This document shows positions 51,786 through 59,844 of a stretch of 64,000 bases of DNA, piece after piece (position 1 is the first letter of the stretch; every line of letters starts with the position of its first letter). The stretch is from Telluribacter roseus (GTDB lineage Bacteria > Bacteroidota > Bacteroidia > Cytophagales > Spirosomataceae), in NCBI RefSeq assembly GCF_017355915.2, contig NZ_JAFEUV020000008.1, positions 225,641 to 289,640 on the forward strand. The letters are read 5' to 3'. The position numbers were made by a program, and so were the translations under genes. A model generated the notes under the pieces. That model did not search any database and was not told the origin of the DNA. It saw nothing but the letters and a program-made list of their open reading frames with translations.

Positions 51786-53282
51786 TTAAGGGAGCAGTTT
51801 CAGTTCTACACGACGGTTTCTCTGCAGACCGGTGCGGGTAGTACCCTCAGCGATTGGCTTGAATGAACCGAAGTAGTCAACGATGATCTTGCTTGGATCC
51901 TGCAGACCCGCCTCGTTAACCAGGAACTCTCTAACGGCTTCTACGCGGCGGCGTGACAGAGCCATGTTGTAACGGTCAGATGCACGACGGTCAGCGTGAC
52001 CAGCCAGTTGCAGACGACAGCCCGAGCGGTTCATCAGGGTAGCGACATTGGTCAGCATTTCGCGGTACTCAGGTTTGATCACACTTCTGTCGGTGTCAAA
52101 CATCACGTTGGTGAAGATTTCGCTACAGGTAGCACCTGAGGCAATGGCATCTCTTACATAACGATCGAAGTCAATCACACGACCACTACCGTCTACTACG
52201 CTACCGGCAGGTGAGTTAGGCTCTTTATCGAAGAAGTCAGATACACCGTCACCGTCGGTATCAAGCAGCAGGCGGGGATCGATATCTGGTGGACGGTTAG
52301 CTTTAGCAACTGAGTCCATTTCTTCCAGAGTCAGGATCTTTGGTGGCTTCACGAGTACCCGTGGGTCGGTGTAGCGCAGGTGGTAGAAACCTTCTTCAGG
52401 TGTATACTCGTAACGTCCATCTGCTTTACGAACACGCAGTGGGTTCTTTCCGAACTTATAAGTAAGCATCAGAGAGCCGTAGCCGTATTTATCAAGAGCG
52501 GAGTTACCACGACGGTGTGAAGTCATGTTGGTAAGATTAACTCCATCGTTAGGATCTCTTGAGTAGTCACCTCCGAAGGTAGCATCCACGATATCCGAGT
52601 TAACATGGTTCACGCGGAAATCCACACCTATATCAAAGCGGGGGCTCAGTTCGTAGTTGATGTTCAGACCTAGGGGTATGATCCAGTCATTAGTAGTGCC
52701 TCCGGTGCTGCGGATAACACGACCTGTACCAAGTTCGTAAGCGGTAGAGTTATACCATACCTGACCAGCTCCTACGTAACCATCGATTTTCCAGTGCTTC
52801 ATCTTGTTAGGACCAAACAGGATTCCCTTCAGGTTTACAGTACCTGCGATAGAGAAGTCTGTGTACGTTCCGCGGAAGTAGCGATAGTAAAAACGACGCT
52901 TCATACCACGCAGAGCACCGGTAGTTACGTCAGCACGCAGGCCAAAAAGATATGAAAGCTGTTTGTTTAGCGTTAAGCCTCCCTGGAATGTTCCCCACTC
53001 GCTGTAGCTATCAGATGAGTTTTGGGTCACTGGCATGAAGTCGTATTCTCTCAGGTCTCCGAAGAATTGGGTAGGACCGCCGTGAACAGAAATAGACCAC
53101 GTATTCAGCTTATAAGGGCCTTCATAGGCAGCCCGGGGATTATAGTCCGGTGAATTGGGCTGTGTGGGCTGCGTTAGAGGCGGTTGCTGTGAGCTCGCAG
53201 GCTGTGCACTCAGAGGCAAAGCCAGTATTGATCCCAAAGCAAGCGAACTAATCAACAGGGATACTTTTTTCATACTATACAA
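51786..53282 (-). CDS. OmpA-family outer membrane protein with barrel and peptidoglycan-binding domain
   Basis: 498 residues. Signal peptide (LLISSLALGSILALPLSAQ), an N-terminal outer-membrane-like barrel (about 50-310; aromatic-rich strands such as WSISVHGGPTQFFGDL), a Ca-binding type linker LLLDTDGDGVSDFFDKEPNSPAG (TSP3-like), and the OmpA domain with NVMFDTDRSVIKPEY, LAGHADRRASDRYNMALSRRRVEAVREFL. It links outer membrane and peptidoglycan. Own promoter and terminator; likely highly expressed. Confidence 0.92.
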   Translation of the reverse strand: MYSMKKVSLLISSLALGSILALPLSAQPASSQQPPLTQPTQPNSPDYNPRAAYEGPYKLNTWSISVHGGPTQFFGDLREYDFMPVTQNSSDSYSEWGTFQGGLTLNKQLSYLFGLRADVTTGALRGMKRRFYYRYFRGTYTDFSIAGTVNLKGILFGPNKMKHWKIDGYVGAGQVWYNSTAYELGTGRVIRSTGGTTNDWIIPLGLNINYELSPRFDIGVDFRVNHVNSDIVDATFGGDYSRDPNDGVNLTNMTSHRRGNSALDKYGYGSLMLTYKFGKNPLRVRKADGRYEYTPEEGFYHLRYTDPRVLVKPPKILTLEEMDSVAKANRPPDIDPRLLLDTDGDGVSDFFDKEPNSPAGSVVDGSGRVIDFDRYVRDAIASGATCSEIFTNVMFDTDRSVIKPEYREMLTNVATLMNRSGCRLQLAGHADRRASDRYNMALSRRRVEAVREFLVNEAGLQDPSKIIVDYFGSFKPIAEGTTRTGLQRNRRVELKLLP

Positions 53283-53366
53283 GTTAGCGTTATGAGATGA
53301 ACATGGATTCTGCTAAATTAACAACCGTATTACGCAACAGTTTATTTAACCGAATACTAATTGTCG

Positions 53367-53397
53367 CAAAAGTAGGTTAACCCTTTGAGTTAACCAA
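53367..53397 (-). promoter_or_regulatory. ompA promoter with inverted repeat in the spacer
   Basis: On the minus strand TTG (53397-53395) and TACTTTTG (53374-53367) are 20 nt apart, matching TTG-N20-TAnnTTTG. Between them is the inverted repeat GGTTAAC-N7-GTTAACC (53375-53395), a candidate operator. Confidence 0.7.
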
Positions 53398-53486
53398 CTT
53401 GAATAGGTCGTTAAAATTAGCCTTAGTGCTTCAAATTCTTAATTAAGCTCAATTTTAGCCCGAAAAAAAAGTCCTTTTCTGAACTT

Positions 53487-54620
53487 TCAAAGACGTTGCA
53501 TCACTTTTTTTTCAATTTCAATTTTCCAACTCCGAAATTCTCCGGCTATAATTTTTTCCCTTGCCTGCCCGACCAGCCACAGATAAAATGTCAAATTGTG
53601 TACACTGGCAATCTGAGCACCGAGCATTTCATCGGATCTGATCAGGTGACGTAGGTACGCTTTCGAGTAAAAGGTGCTGACGTATCCACCCAGGTTTTCA
53701 TCAATGGGCGACAGATCGTCCTTCCACTTTTCGTTTCGGATATTGATTATCCCTTCTGTGGTAAAAATCATGCCATTGCGGGCATTGCGCGTTGGCATGA
53801 CGCAGTCGAACATATCTACGCCCAGCGCGATCCCTTCCAGAATATTGGCGGGTGTACCAACCCCCATCAGATAGCGGGGCTTATCCTTCGGTAAAATATC
53901 ACACACAACCTCAGTGAGTTCGTACATGATCTCAGCGGGTTCCCCTACAGACAGCCCACCGATGGCGTTGCCTTCGCGCTCCATGGAGGCAATGGTTTCA
54001 GCCGACTGCTGTCTCAGATCTTTGTAAACGCTTCCCTGTACGATAGGGAACAAGGTCTGGCTGTAGCCATACAAACTCTCGGTACTGTCAAACCGGTCAC
54101 AACAACGTCGTAACCAGCGGTGTGTCATTTCCATGGATTGGCGGGCGTAACCGTAGTCGCAGGGGTAGGGGGTACATTCGTCAAAGGCCATGATGATGTC
54201 GGCGCCAATGACGCGCTGGATGTCCATCACCCGCTCAGGCGTAAAAGTGTGGAGCGACCCGTCAATGTGTGACTTAAATGCCACACCTTCTTCGTTGATT
54301 TTTCTCCCCGTTCCAGCCAGAGAATACACTTGATACCCTCCGCTGTCGGTCAGTATGGGGCGCTCCCATCCGTTAAATTTGTGCAGGCCGCCCGCTTTTT
54401 GTATAATGTCTAAGCCAGGACGTAAGTAGAGATGATAGGTATTACCAAGTATAATCTGGGCGTTGATATCGTCTTTGAGTTCGCGCTGGTGGACGGCCTT
54501 GACCGAGCCAGCCGTGCCCACCGGCATAAAAATAGGGGTCAGGATGGAGCCATGGTCAGTTTCGATCCGCCCGGCGCGGGCCTTTGTGGAGGCATCCTGA
54601 GCTTCTAATGTAAAATTCAT
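53487..54620 (-). CDS. tgt: tRNA-guanine(34) transglycosylase
   Basis: 377 residues. TIM-barrel motifs FMPVGTAGSVKAVHQREL, QIILGNTYHLYLRPG, LTDSGGYQVYSL, IIMAFDECTPYP (catalytic Asp), GGLSVGEPAEIMYEL and VDMFDCVMPTRNARNG (nucleophile Asp). It exchanges guanine for preQ1 at tRNA position 34. The zinc ligands C-x-C-x2-C usual near the C-terminus are not present; that stretch reads PIDENLGGYVSTFYSKAYLRHL. The terminal HNLTFYLWLVGQAR is normal. Confidence 0.94.
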   Translation of the reverse strand: MNFTLEAQDASTKARAGRIETDHGSILTPIFMPVGTAGSVKAVHQRELKDDINAQIILGNTYHLYLRPGLDIIQKAGGLHKFNGWERPILTDSGGYQVYSLAGTGRKINEEGVAFKSHIDGSLHTFTPERVMDIQRVIGADIIMAFDECTPYPCDYGYARQSMEMTHRWLRRCCDRFDSTESLYGYSQTLFPIVQGSVYKDLRQQSAETIASMEREGNAIGGLSVGEPAEIMYELTEVVCDILPKDKPRYLMGVGTPANILEGIALGVDMFDCVMPTRNARNGMIFTTEGIINIRNEKWKDDLSPIDENLGGYVSTFYSKAYLRHLIRSDEMLGAQIASVHNLTFYLWLVGQAREKIIAGEFRSWKIEIEKKVMQRL

Positions 54621-54724
54621 TCAATGAACTTGTTGATGTGCCCGCAAAAATACAAGGATGCACTTAAAGATTCTTGTCAATGACCGTATATTTGTCCTGA
54701 ACTTGAAGACTAACCATCTACTGC

Positions 54725-55855
54725 GTGACCGAACTTTTACTTGCGATTCTCGGATTCTTTATTCTGATTCAGCTCTTCTATTATCTGTTTGTATTTACCC
54801 GTCTTATCGGGTATAGGCAGTACTCCGAACCCGGCCCCAATGCACCGGCCGTAACTGTACTGGTGTGTGCCTGGAACGAACTGGAAAACCTACAGGAACT
54901 TCTTCCGTTACTTGATGCTCAGGACTACCCTACATTTGAAGTGCTGGTCCTGGACGACCGCTCTACGGATGGGAGCCACGACTTTCTCAAAAAGCACGTC
55001 TTTGACTGGGATCATGTGCGCTTTATCCGCATTGATGCGGAGCACAAGCACATTACTCCCAAGAAATACGCGCTCTCGGTGGGGATGAAGCACGCCCAGT
55101 ACCCCATAGCTCTGATGACCGATGCGGACTGTCGCCCGGTAGGTAACAACTGGATCTCCAGTATGGTAGCGCAGCTTTCAGACAGGAAGGATATTGTACT
55201 GGGCTTCTCACCGTATATGAAGACCGGTGGCTTGCTCAACTGGTTTATCCGTTGCGAGACCTTCTACACGGCCGTGCAGTACCTGTCGTTTGCGCGGGTG
55301 GGCTGGCCCTATATGGGAGTCGGTCGTAACCTGATGTACAAAAAGTCGCTGTTCTTTGAGCACAAGGGGTTCTATACTCATAAAGGAGTAGTCGGTGGGG
55401 ACGATGACCTGTTCATGAACCAAGCCGCTACTTCGGATAATACCGTCATCAACCTGGACCCGGAGTCATTTATGTACTCAGTGCCGAAGACCAGCTGGGG
55501 CAGCTGGATCACCCAGAAACGCCGGCACCTGTCGGTAGGAAAGCTATATAAGCCTAAGTACAAAACGTTGCTGGGGTTGCTGTCAGGCTCGCACGTGGGC
55601 GTGTGGCTGGCGGGTATCGCCTGCCTGGCGTACGGGCTGCTCAATCAGGACTTGCTGCTGCTGCAGATACTGGGCGGAGCATTTGCGTTCAGGTGGCTGG
55701 TGCAGCTGATCGTACTGGGAGGGATCAACAAGCGGCTCGACCGCACCGTCGGAATCCATACCTTCCTGTTTATGGACCTGGCTTTCTTTATCTACTATAT
55801 ACTTATGGGGCTCATGATGTTTACCAAGCCCAAAAAAGATACAAAGTGGCGCTGA
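54725..55855 (+). CDS. Membrane-bound glycosyltransferase family 2
   Basis: 376 residues, probably starting at GTG (54725). N-terminal helix LLLAILGFFILIQLFYYLFVF, then VTVLVCAWNELENLQELLPLLDAQDYPTFEVLVLDDRSTDGS, LMTDADCRPVGNNWIS (DxD), GVVGGDDDLFMNQAA, QKRRHLSV (QxxRH, processive-type motif), and two C-terminal helices. The topology and motifs fit a processive or lipid-acceptor GT2. Substrate unknown. Closely followed by rsmG. Confidence 0.88.
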   Translation: MTELLLAILGFFILIQLFYYLFVFTRLIGYRQYSEPGPNAPAVTVLVCAWNELENLQELLPLLDAQDYPTFEVLVLDDRSTDGSHDFLKKHVFDWDHVRFIRIDAEHKHITPKKYALSVGMKHAQYPIALMTDADCRPVGNNWISSMVAQLSDRKDIVLGFSPYMKTGGLLNWFIRCETFYTAVQYLSFARVGWPYMGVGRNLMYKKSLFFEHKGFYTHKGVVGGDDDLFMNQAATSDNTVINLDPESFMYSVPKTSWGSWITQKRRHLSVGKLYKPKYKTLLGLLSGSHVGVWLAGIACLAYGLLNQDLLLLQILGGAFAFRWLVQLIVLGGINKRLDRTVGIHTFLFMDLAFFIYYILMGLMMFTKPKKDTKWR

Positions 55856-55889
55856 TTGACCCGGTTATTACTACGTACACAAATACTAA

Positions 55890-56513
55890 ATGGAACAAAT
55901 ACTACAATACTTCCCCAACCTGACCGACACGCAGCGCGACCAGCTGGCACAAATGGACGAGGTGTACCGGTTCTGGAATTCTCAGATCAACGTAATCTCC
56001 CGGCAGGACATTGATACCTTATACGAGCGCCATATCCTGCACTCGCTGGGGATAGCCAAGGTGATACAGTTCAAGCCGGGTACTAGTATTCTGGATGTAG
56101 GTACGGGCGGAGGTTTTCCGGGTATTCCGCTGGCGGTGATGTTTCCGGAGGCACAGTTTCACCTGGTGGATAGCATCGGCAAAAAGATAAAGGTAGTACA
56201 GGAAGTAGTACGGGCCCTGGGGCTGCAGAATGTAAGAGCCCAGCAGGTACGGGCCGAGAAGCTCGACGATACCTACGAGTTTGTGGTAAGCCGGGCCGTT
56301 ACGCGACTGGCTCCCTTTGTGGGATGGGTGCGCGGCAGTATCAGCCGGAACTCCTTCCACGACCTCAAAAACGGCATACTGTACCTCAAAGGCGGCGATT
56401 TGGACGAAGAGATTCAGGAACTGGGCCGCCGGGTATATACCTATGAACTTTCGGATTACTTCAGCGAAGAGTTCTTTACTACCAAGAAAGTCCTGCACGT
56501 ACCGCTGTCCTGA
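55890..56513 (+). CDS. rsmG: 16S rRNA (guanine(527)-N7)-methyltransferase
   Basis: 207 residues. SAM site SILDVGTGGGFPGIPLAVMFPEAQFHLVDSIGKKI (about 68-102), FVVSRAVTRL near 135, and the C-terminal strand KKVLHVPL. The N-terminal helix pattern LAQMDEVYRFWNSQINVISRQDIDTLYERHILHSL is typical. It methylates G527 in 16S rRNA of the 30S subunit. Probably in an operon with the GT2 gene 35 bp upstream. Confidence 0.95.
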   Translation: MEQILQYFPNLTDTQRDQLAQMDEVYRFWNSQINVISRQDIDTLYERHILHSLGIAKVIQFKPGTSILDVGTGGGFPGIPLAVMFPEAQFHLVDSIGKKIKVVQEVVRALGLQNVRAQQVRAEKLDDTYEFVVSRAVTRLAPFVGWVRGSISRNSFHDLKNGILYLKGGDLDEEIQELGRRVYTYELSDYFSEEFFTTKKVLHVPLS

Positions 56514-56523
56514 CAAGCTTCCT

Positions 56524-56547
56524 GGCGGGGCTTTCTGTAGCCCCGCC
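56524..56547 (+). terminator. Hairpin after rsmG
   Basis: Perfect 9-bp stem GGCGGGGCT/AGCCCCGCC with a 6-nt loop, 10 bp after the stop. No T-run follows, so it may act with Rho or only protect the end of the mRNA. Confidence 0.55.
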
Positions 56548-56881
56548 TACCACACTTCCGGCTGAGTTTACCAACGGTAACCATAAAAGCCATATTTGAT
56601 GCAGTTCATCTCCGAATGCCTACCATTTGTCGAAACATTGTTACATCCGCTTATAGATAGATTAATTTTGAATCATCAGAGGAGAACAATCAATCGGCAT
56701 CCGGTCAACTCAGCTTTCTCTGACTCGACCGGATTCTTGACAGAACATATCTGGAAAGTGCTCGATTTAACCTACACACACTATACACACTCTATTTTTT
56801 TAGTACACACGCACACACGTATTGATCAACACACACTATTAAGAGTAACACACACACTATCAATTTGACATTAGTACTTTG

Positions 56882-56914
56882 CATCAGTGCCAGTCATACC
56901 GACTGGTACTGATG
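56882..56914 (+). terminator. Terminator-like hairpin of unknown transcript
   Basis: 14-bp stem with a 5-nt loop and one wobble pair, followed by TTTTAT. No plus-strand gene precedes it closely apart from rsmG, 370 bp away, so its transcript is unclear. Confidence 0.5.
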
Positions 56915-56998
56915 TTTTATAGGGGTACGCATGGCAGCATACGGAGTTGTCTTCTATATTTGCGGCCCAAACTACTACTACTAAACTAAGCAACCAGC

Positions 56999-57280
56999 AT
57001 GAACGAACGTTTCAAAGCTAGCAGTCTTAAGAATCCCATGTTTCCGGACGAGGTCATCTTCGGCGAAAAGGGTGTTACCTTCAAGGTCCGCAAGATGTTC
57101 AGCAGTACCGACAACTTTGTTTTTTATAATGATATATCAGGGGTAGAGATCGAGAATGGGGTTATGTTTGCCACCATTCGGGTGATTCCTCGTATGCGCC
57201 CCGAAATAATTATGAATAATTTTAGCAAGGCAGATGCCAAGAGAGTCAAAGAGTTAATCCTGCAGCACGTTAAAAATTAA
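56999..57280 (+). CDS. Small protein, PH-domain-like
   Basis: 93 residues, cytoplasmic, with a beta-rich pattern like a bacterial PH domain: DEVIFGEKGVTFKVRKMFSSTDNFVFYNDISGVEIENGVMFATIRVIPRM and a closing helix KADAKRVKELILQHVKN. No named family. TATATTTG lies 40 bp upstream. Single gene between rsmG and tRNA-Asn. Confidence 0.65.
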   Translation: MNERFKASSLKNPMFPDEVIFGEKGVTFKVRKMFSSTDNFVFYNDISGVEIENGVMFATIRVIPRMRPEIIMNNFSKADAKRVKELILQHVKN

Positions 57281-57300
57281 GATTTTTTTCGAGCCAGGTA

Positions 57301-57331
57301 TTGCGCTGTACCTAAAGAGTGCCTAAATTTG
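57301..57331 (+). promoter_or_regulatory. Promoter of tRNA-Asn
   Basis: TTG (57301-57303) and TAAATTTG (57324-57331) separated by exactly 20 nt, the cleanest TTG-N20-TAnnTTTG promoter in the window; the tRNA begins 37 nt later. Confidence 0.75.
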
Positions 57332-57367
57332 CACCACAATTCAGATGAACAATCTGGGTTGCGAAAC

Positions 57368-57441
57368 TCCCGAATAGCTCAGTCGGTTAGAGCATCTGAC
57401 TGTTAATCAGAGGGTCGCTGGTTCGAGCCCAGCTTCGGGAG
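57368..57441 (+). tRNA. tRNA-Asn (anticodon GTT)
   Basis: 74 nt including the discriminator. Acceptor TCCCGAA/TTCGGGA, D-arm GCTC..GAGC, anticodon arm TCTGA-CTGTTAA-TCAGA with GTT in the loop, and T-arm GGTTCGAGCCC. The CCA end is not encoded. The coding DNA from here to the right end is AT-richer, so this gene may mark the edge of the island. Confidence 0.95.
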
Positions 57442-57442
57442 C

Positions 57443-57478
57443 AAAAAGCCCCAAATCGCAAGGTTTGGGGCTTTTTTT
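57443..57478 (+). terminator. Terminator after tRNA-Asn
   Basis: AAAAAGCCCCAAA pairs with TTTGGGGCTTTTTTT around an 8-nt loop, right behind the tRNA. Confidence 0.9.
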
Positions 57479-57807
57479 GTGTTACATAGCTTCGATTCGT
57501 AACATTTTTGTACTACTTATTACTTTTCATTATCTTAACAGCGGGCGCTTAACTAGTTTTCGCTTGATCCTCAGGGTCTAGCAATACAATCTTGCACTTC
57601 AAGTTCAGCATAACAACCGAGTAGAAGCTTATATTTTTTGGAACATAGGCGCTCTGATAGTTTTTTACTGAAGATATCAGAGGTTTTACAATTCTATTTT
57701 TAACGAAGACATTTTATACGAATCTTGCTATGATCTCTTATAGTGGTTTTTTGATGACTTTGATAATGTTTGGGATTTGAAAGTAAGAGTTTATTAGAAA
57801 ATAAGAT
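57479..57807. other. Gene-free AT-rich stretch
   Basis: About 330 bp between the tRNA-Asn terminator and the next gene. I see no open frame of note and no repeat. It is the beginning of the AT-rich region that continues to the right end. Confidence 0.4.
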
Positions 57808-58371
57808 ATGAAGAAGCTAATTGGATTGCTTTTATTATGTGTTTCAACATCCTGTCAACCAAGCCGGGAGGAAGTATGTGAGAAACTGGATGTAGGAATA
57901 AAGACCTATTTTGAAGATCTAGCATTTAAGGAAAATCGTGAAATTAAGATATATGACATCAACACCGTAAGATTTTCGATGGTGGGTGAAGGGGCTATTG
58001 ATACAATGAAATCTCTTTATTACATAAAGCAGCAAGACAGATTTATTAATAGAGGAGTTAATGCTAGGAAATCTGTACAATCAAGTTTGAGCCGTTATGA
58101 AGCTATGAAAAGGCTTGGGATAGAGCTGCCACTAGGTTGGGAAGAAGAAATAAATGATGGATTGAATGAGTCTAAGGCATACATGGATTCAGCTTCATAT
58201 TATGGTCAGTTGGATTCCATCATAACTATTAAAATGAGACAGAGTACTGATTATAAGCCCCTTTATTACAAAACCCGGACATTCGTAAAAGCTACTATGG
58301 ACAAGGACAATTTGCTGGATACACTAGAATTTATCCTGAATAAGGATTTCAAGCTACTTACAGTTGAATAA
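57808..58371 (+). CDS. Unrecognised lipoprotein in AT-rich region
   Basis: 187 residues with a lipobox (LLLCVSTSCQPS, Cys about 16). Helical, charged remainder without motifs I know (IKTYFEDLAFKENREIKIYD). AT-rich codon use differs from the chromosomal genes to the left. No operon partner; between tRNA-Asn and the tRNA-like sequence. Function unknown. Confidence 0.6.
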   Translation: MKKLIGLLLLCVSTSCQPSREEVCEKLDVGIKTYFEDLAFKENREIKIYDINTVRFSMVGEGAIDTMKSLYYIKQQDRFINRGVNARKSVQSSLSRYEAMKRLGIELPLGWEEEINDGLNESKAYMDSASYYGQLDSIITIKMRQSTDYKPLYYKTRTFVKATMDKDNLLDTLEFILNKDFKLLTVE

Positions 58372-58406
58372 TAACTTCTAACTTCATAAGATAAACTAAT
58401 GTGCTT

Positions 58407-58488
58407 CTTCCAATAGTCATGTAGCTCAGCTGGATAGAGCGTCCCCCTGCTAAGGGGAAGGTCACGTGTTCGAGTCTCTTCTGGAAGT
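58407..58488 (+). tRNA. tRNA-like sequence, anticodon loop GCT, degenerate
   Basis: D-arm GCTC..GAGC and anticodon arm TCCCC-CTGCTAA-GGGGA are perfect, reading GCT (Ser). The acceptor arms CTTCCA/TGGAAG pair over 6 bp, but 8 extra nt (58416-58423) sit between acceptor and D-arm. The T-stem (ACGTG/CTCTT) has two mismatches and there is no long variable arm as tRNA-Ser has. I read it as a pseudo- or atypical mobile-element tRNA, not a normal gene. Confidence 0.5.
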
Positions 58489-58522
58489 GATTATAGGTTT
58501 CTCCCAGACGCAATTAAAACCG

Positions 58523-58551
58523 AAAAAGCCCTGATCATCTCAGGGCTTTTT
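58523..58551. terminator. Bidirectional terminator
   Basis: AAAAAGCCCTGA and TCAGGGCTTTTT form a 12-bp perfect stem with a 5-nt loop between the tRNA-like sequence (+) and the zinc-finger gene (-). Confidence 0.85.
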
Positions 58552-58575
58552 ACTTTTACCTTATTTATTGGCTCT

Positions 58576-58824
58576 TCAATTAGCTTTTCTTCTCCTCTGT
58601 CTTAAATGCGCCTTCTGGCATCCTGGGCTGCAAAAGGTAGAATCAACTCTCTTTCCTTCATACTCCTTCCTGCAGTATTGACATTCCTTCGTATAGAATA
58701 AGCCTATCAGATTTTCTGTATATCTATAATCGTCATAATGGTGAATGATTTTATCCTTCTGTACTTTCTTGAAGCCGTAGTTTCGTAGGCCGTTCTTTCC
58801 TACTTTGATGTTTGTGTTATTCAT
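58576..58824 (-). CDS. Small zinc-finger-like protein
   Basis: 82 residues. Four Cys/Cys ligands (CQYC at about 53-56, then FCSPGC at about 68-73) followed by a basic tail RQRRRKAN. The CxxC..CxxxC pattern matches short zinc ribbons seen in mobile elements. It may bind DNA or RNA. It lies just downstream of the primase gene in the same direction, within the island operon. Confidence 0.6.
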   Translation of the reverse strand: MNNTNIKVGKNGLRNYGFKKVQKDKIIHHYDDYRYTENLIGLFYTKECQYCRKEYEGKRVDSTFCSPGCQKAHLRQRRRKAN

Positions 58825-58868
58825 AGTTGTACGCGTTAATGATTTGATAAAGGTTGCTTGATGATGGG

Positions 58869-59810
58869 TTATATAGCTAGATCGGTATCTAAATCGGTGG
58901 GTAAATCACTATCTAAATCACTGGTAAAATCACTTCCTATAAGGAAGTCACTATAGTCCTTATAGGAAGTGTATAGGTAGGAGTAGTCATTTACTTGTAC
59001 TCCATGCTGCCTTAGTCTAGCGATTGCTTTAATTCCTGGGGTATCATTGTCCAGGAAGGTATTGATAGACTCATAGTGTGATAGGGTAGGGAGTGCCTTA
59101 CTCATCAGGGAGAGTGAGTTCAGGACAATTGTAGGACTAGCTAATCTAAGAACGCCCAGGTGCTGGCAGCAGGCAAGAAAATCAAAGAAGCCTTCAAAGA
59201 GGTTGAGATGATTCTCCTTTTCTCCTGGTACAGTAGAATACCACTTAGGAGAAGTACCTCCTTTGAAGTACTTGCTTCGTAGCTCAAAGCCTCCAAGATC
59301 ATTCTGAAAGCCTACAGCAAAGTAACGCTTACTCTTTGTCGTATAGATTACTTCTTTCAGATAGGTACTTGCTAATTCTAATGATATACCCCTTTGTTTT
59401 ACATATTGGACAAGAGCCGGATTTTGTAGTGTACATACAGAAACAATAGTTAGCCCTTCTTTGGCCTTTTCTTGAGCTTTAAGACCGCTAAAGGAAAAAG
59501 ATGAGGGTTCTGCTTGTTCCAGGGCTAAAAGCGTTTCTACGGCCTTTATAAAGCTGCTATTGCTATGAAGTTGAACCAATCGGATATTATCCCCTTTCAT
59601 CTCCTCAGATCCGCCAAAGTCTGTAAAGCAGTTTTTAGCTGTGTTTACAAAGAGGGAGGGGGTACTTTCATTTCTTAGTGGGGAAAAATACAGGAGTTCG
59701 CTTCCTGACTCCCTGTATGGTTCCACCCCTACCGACTTCAGATAGCTTACAATAGGGATGGTTTTTACTTTTTCAATTATCATCTTATCGTAGAATGTTA
59801 GATGGCTCAT
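58869..59810 (-). CDS. Mobile-element DNA primase (Toprim)
   Basis: 313 residues. The N-terminal region recalls the DnaG zinc ribbon (LLYFSPLRNESTPSLF and NCFTDFGG), but three of the four zinc ligands (C, H, C) are replaced. A Toprim domain follows (NLFEGFFDFLACCQHL, INTFLDNDTPGIKAIARLRQHG). The last 20 residues are five tandem SDxx/TDxx tetrapeptides. Upstream of it lies the VapE-type gene. It would prime replication of the element. Confidence 0.8.
   Translation of the reverse strand: MSHLTFYDKMIIEKVKTIPIVSYLKSVGVEPYRESGSELLYFSPLRNESTPSLFVNTAKNCFTDFGGSEEMKGDNIRLVQLHSNSSFIKAVETLLALEQAEPSSFSFSGLKAQEKAKEGLTIVSVCTLQNPALVQYVKQRGISLELASTYLKEVIYTTKSKRYFAVGFQNDLGGFELRSKYFKGGTSPKWYSTVPGEKENHLNLFEGFFDFLACCQHLGVLRLASPTIVLNSLSLMSKALPTLSHYESINTFLDNDTPGIKAIARLRQHGVQVNDYSYLYTSYKDYSDFLIGSDFTSDLDSDLPTDLDTDLAI
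58875..58934 (-). repeat. 12-bp tandem repeats at the 3' end of the primase gene
   Basis: Five 12-nt units (AGTGATTTTACC, AGTGATTTAGAT, AGTGATTTACCC, ACCGATTTAGAT and ACCGATCTAGCT on the minus strand) encode the acidic terminal tetrapeptides. The copy number is likely to vary between relatives. Confidence 0.85.
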
Positions 59811-59844
59811 TTTGTCTTTTTCTTTTAGCGGTTTAAAACCTAAC

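Larger units (their letters stand above)
56514..56998. other. Intergenic stretch with CA/GT-rich low-complexity block
   Basis: About 485 bp between rsmG and the small PH-like gene. 56771-56862 is dense with CACACA and CACACTATACACAC. At 56882-56914 a 14-bp stem (CATCAGTGCCAGTC/GACTGGTACTGATG, one G-T pair) is followed by TTTTAT, a terminator-like hairpin. A 90-codon plus-strand frame lies here but has no protein-like features. TATATTTG at 56955 looks like a -7 element for the next gene. Confidence 0.5.

Noticed and set aside
56596..56868. 90-codon plus-strand frame through the CA-rich block
   Set aside because: Its second half is translated repeat (THTRIDQH and similar). No start signal or homology is apparent.
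57368..57441. tRNA-Asn as the proven integration site
   Set aside because: The composition shift begins here, but no repeat of the tRNA 3' end can be seen within the window, so the claim is only a possibility.
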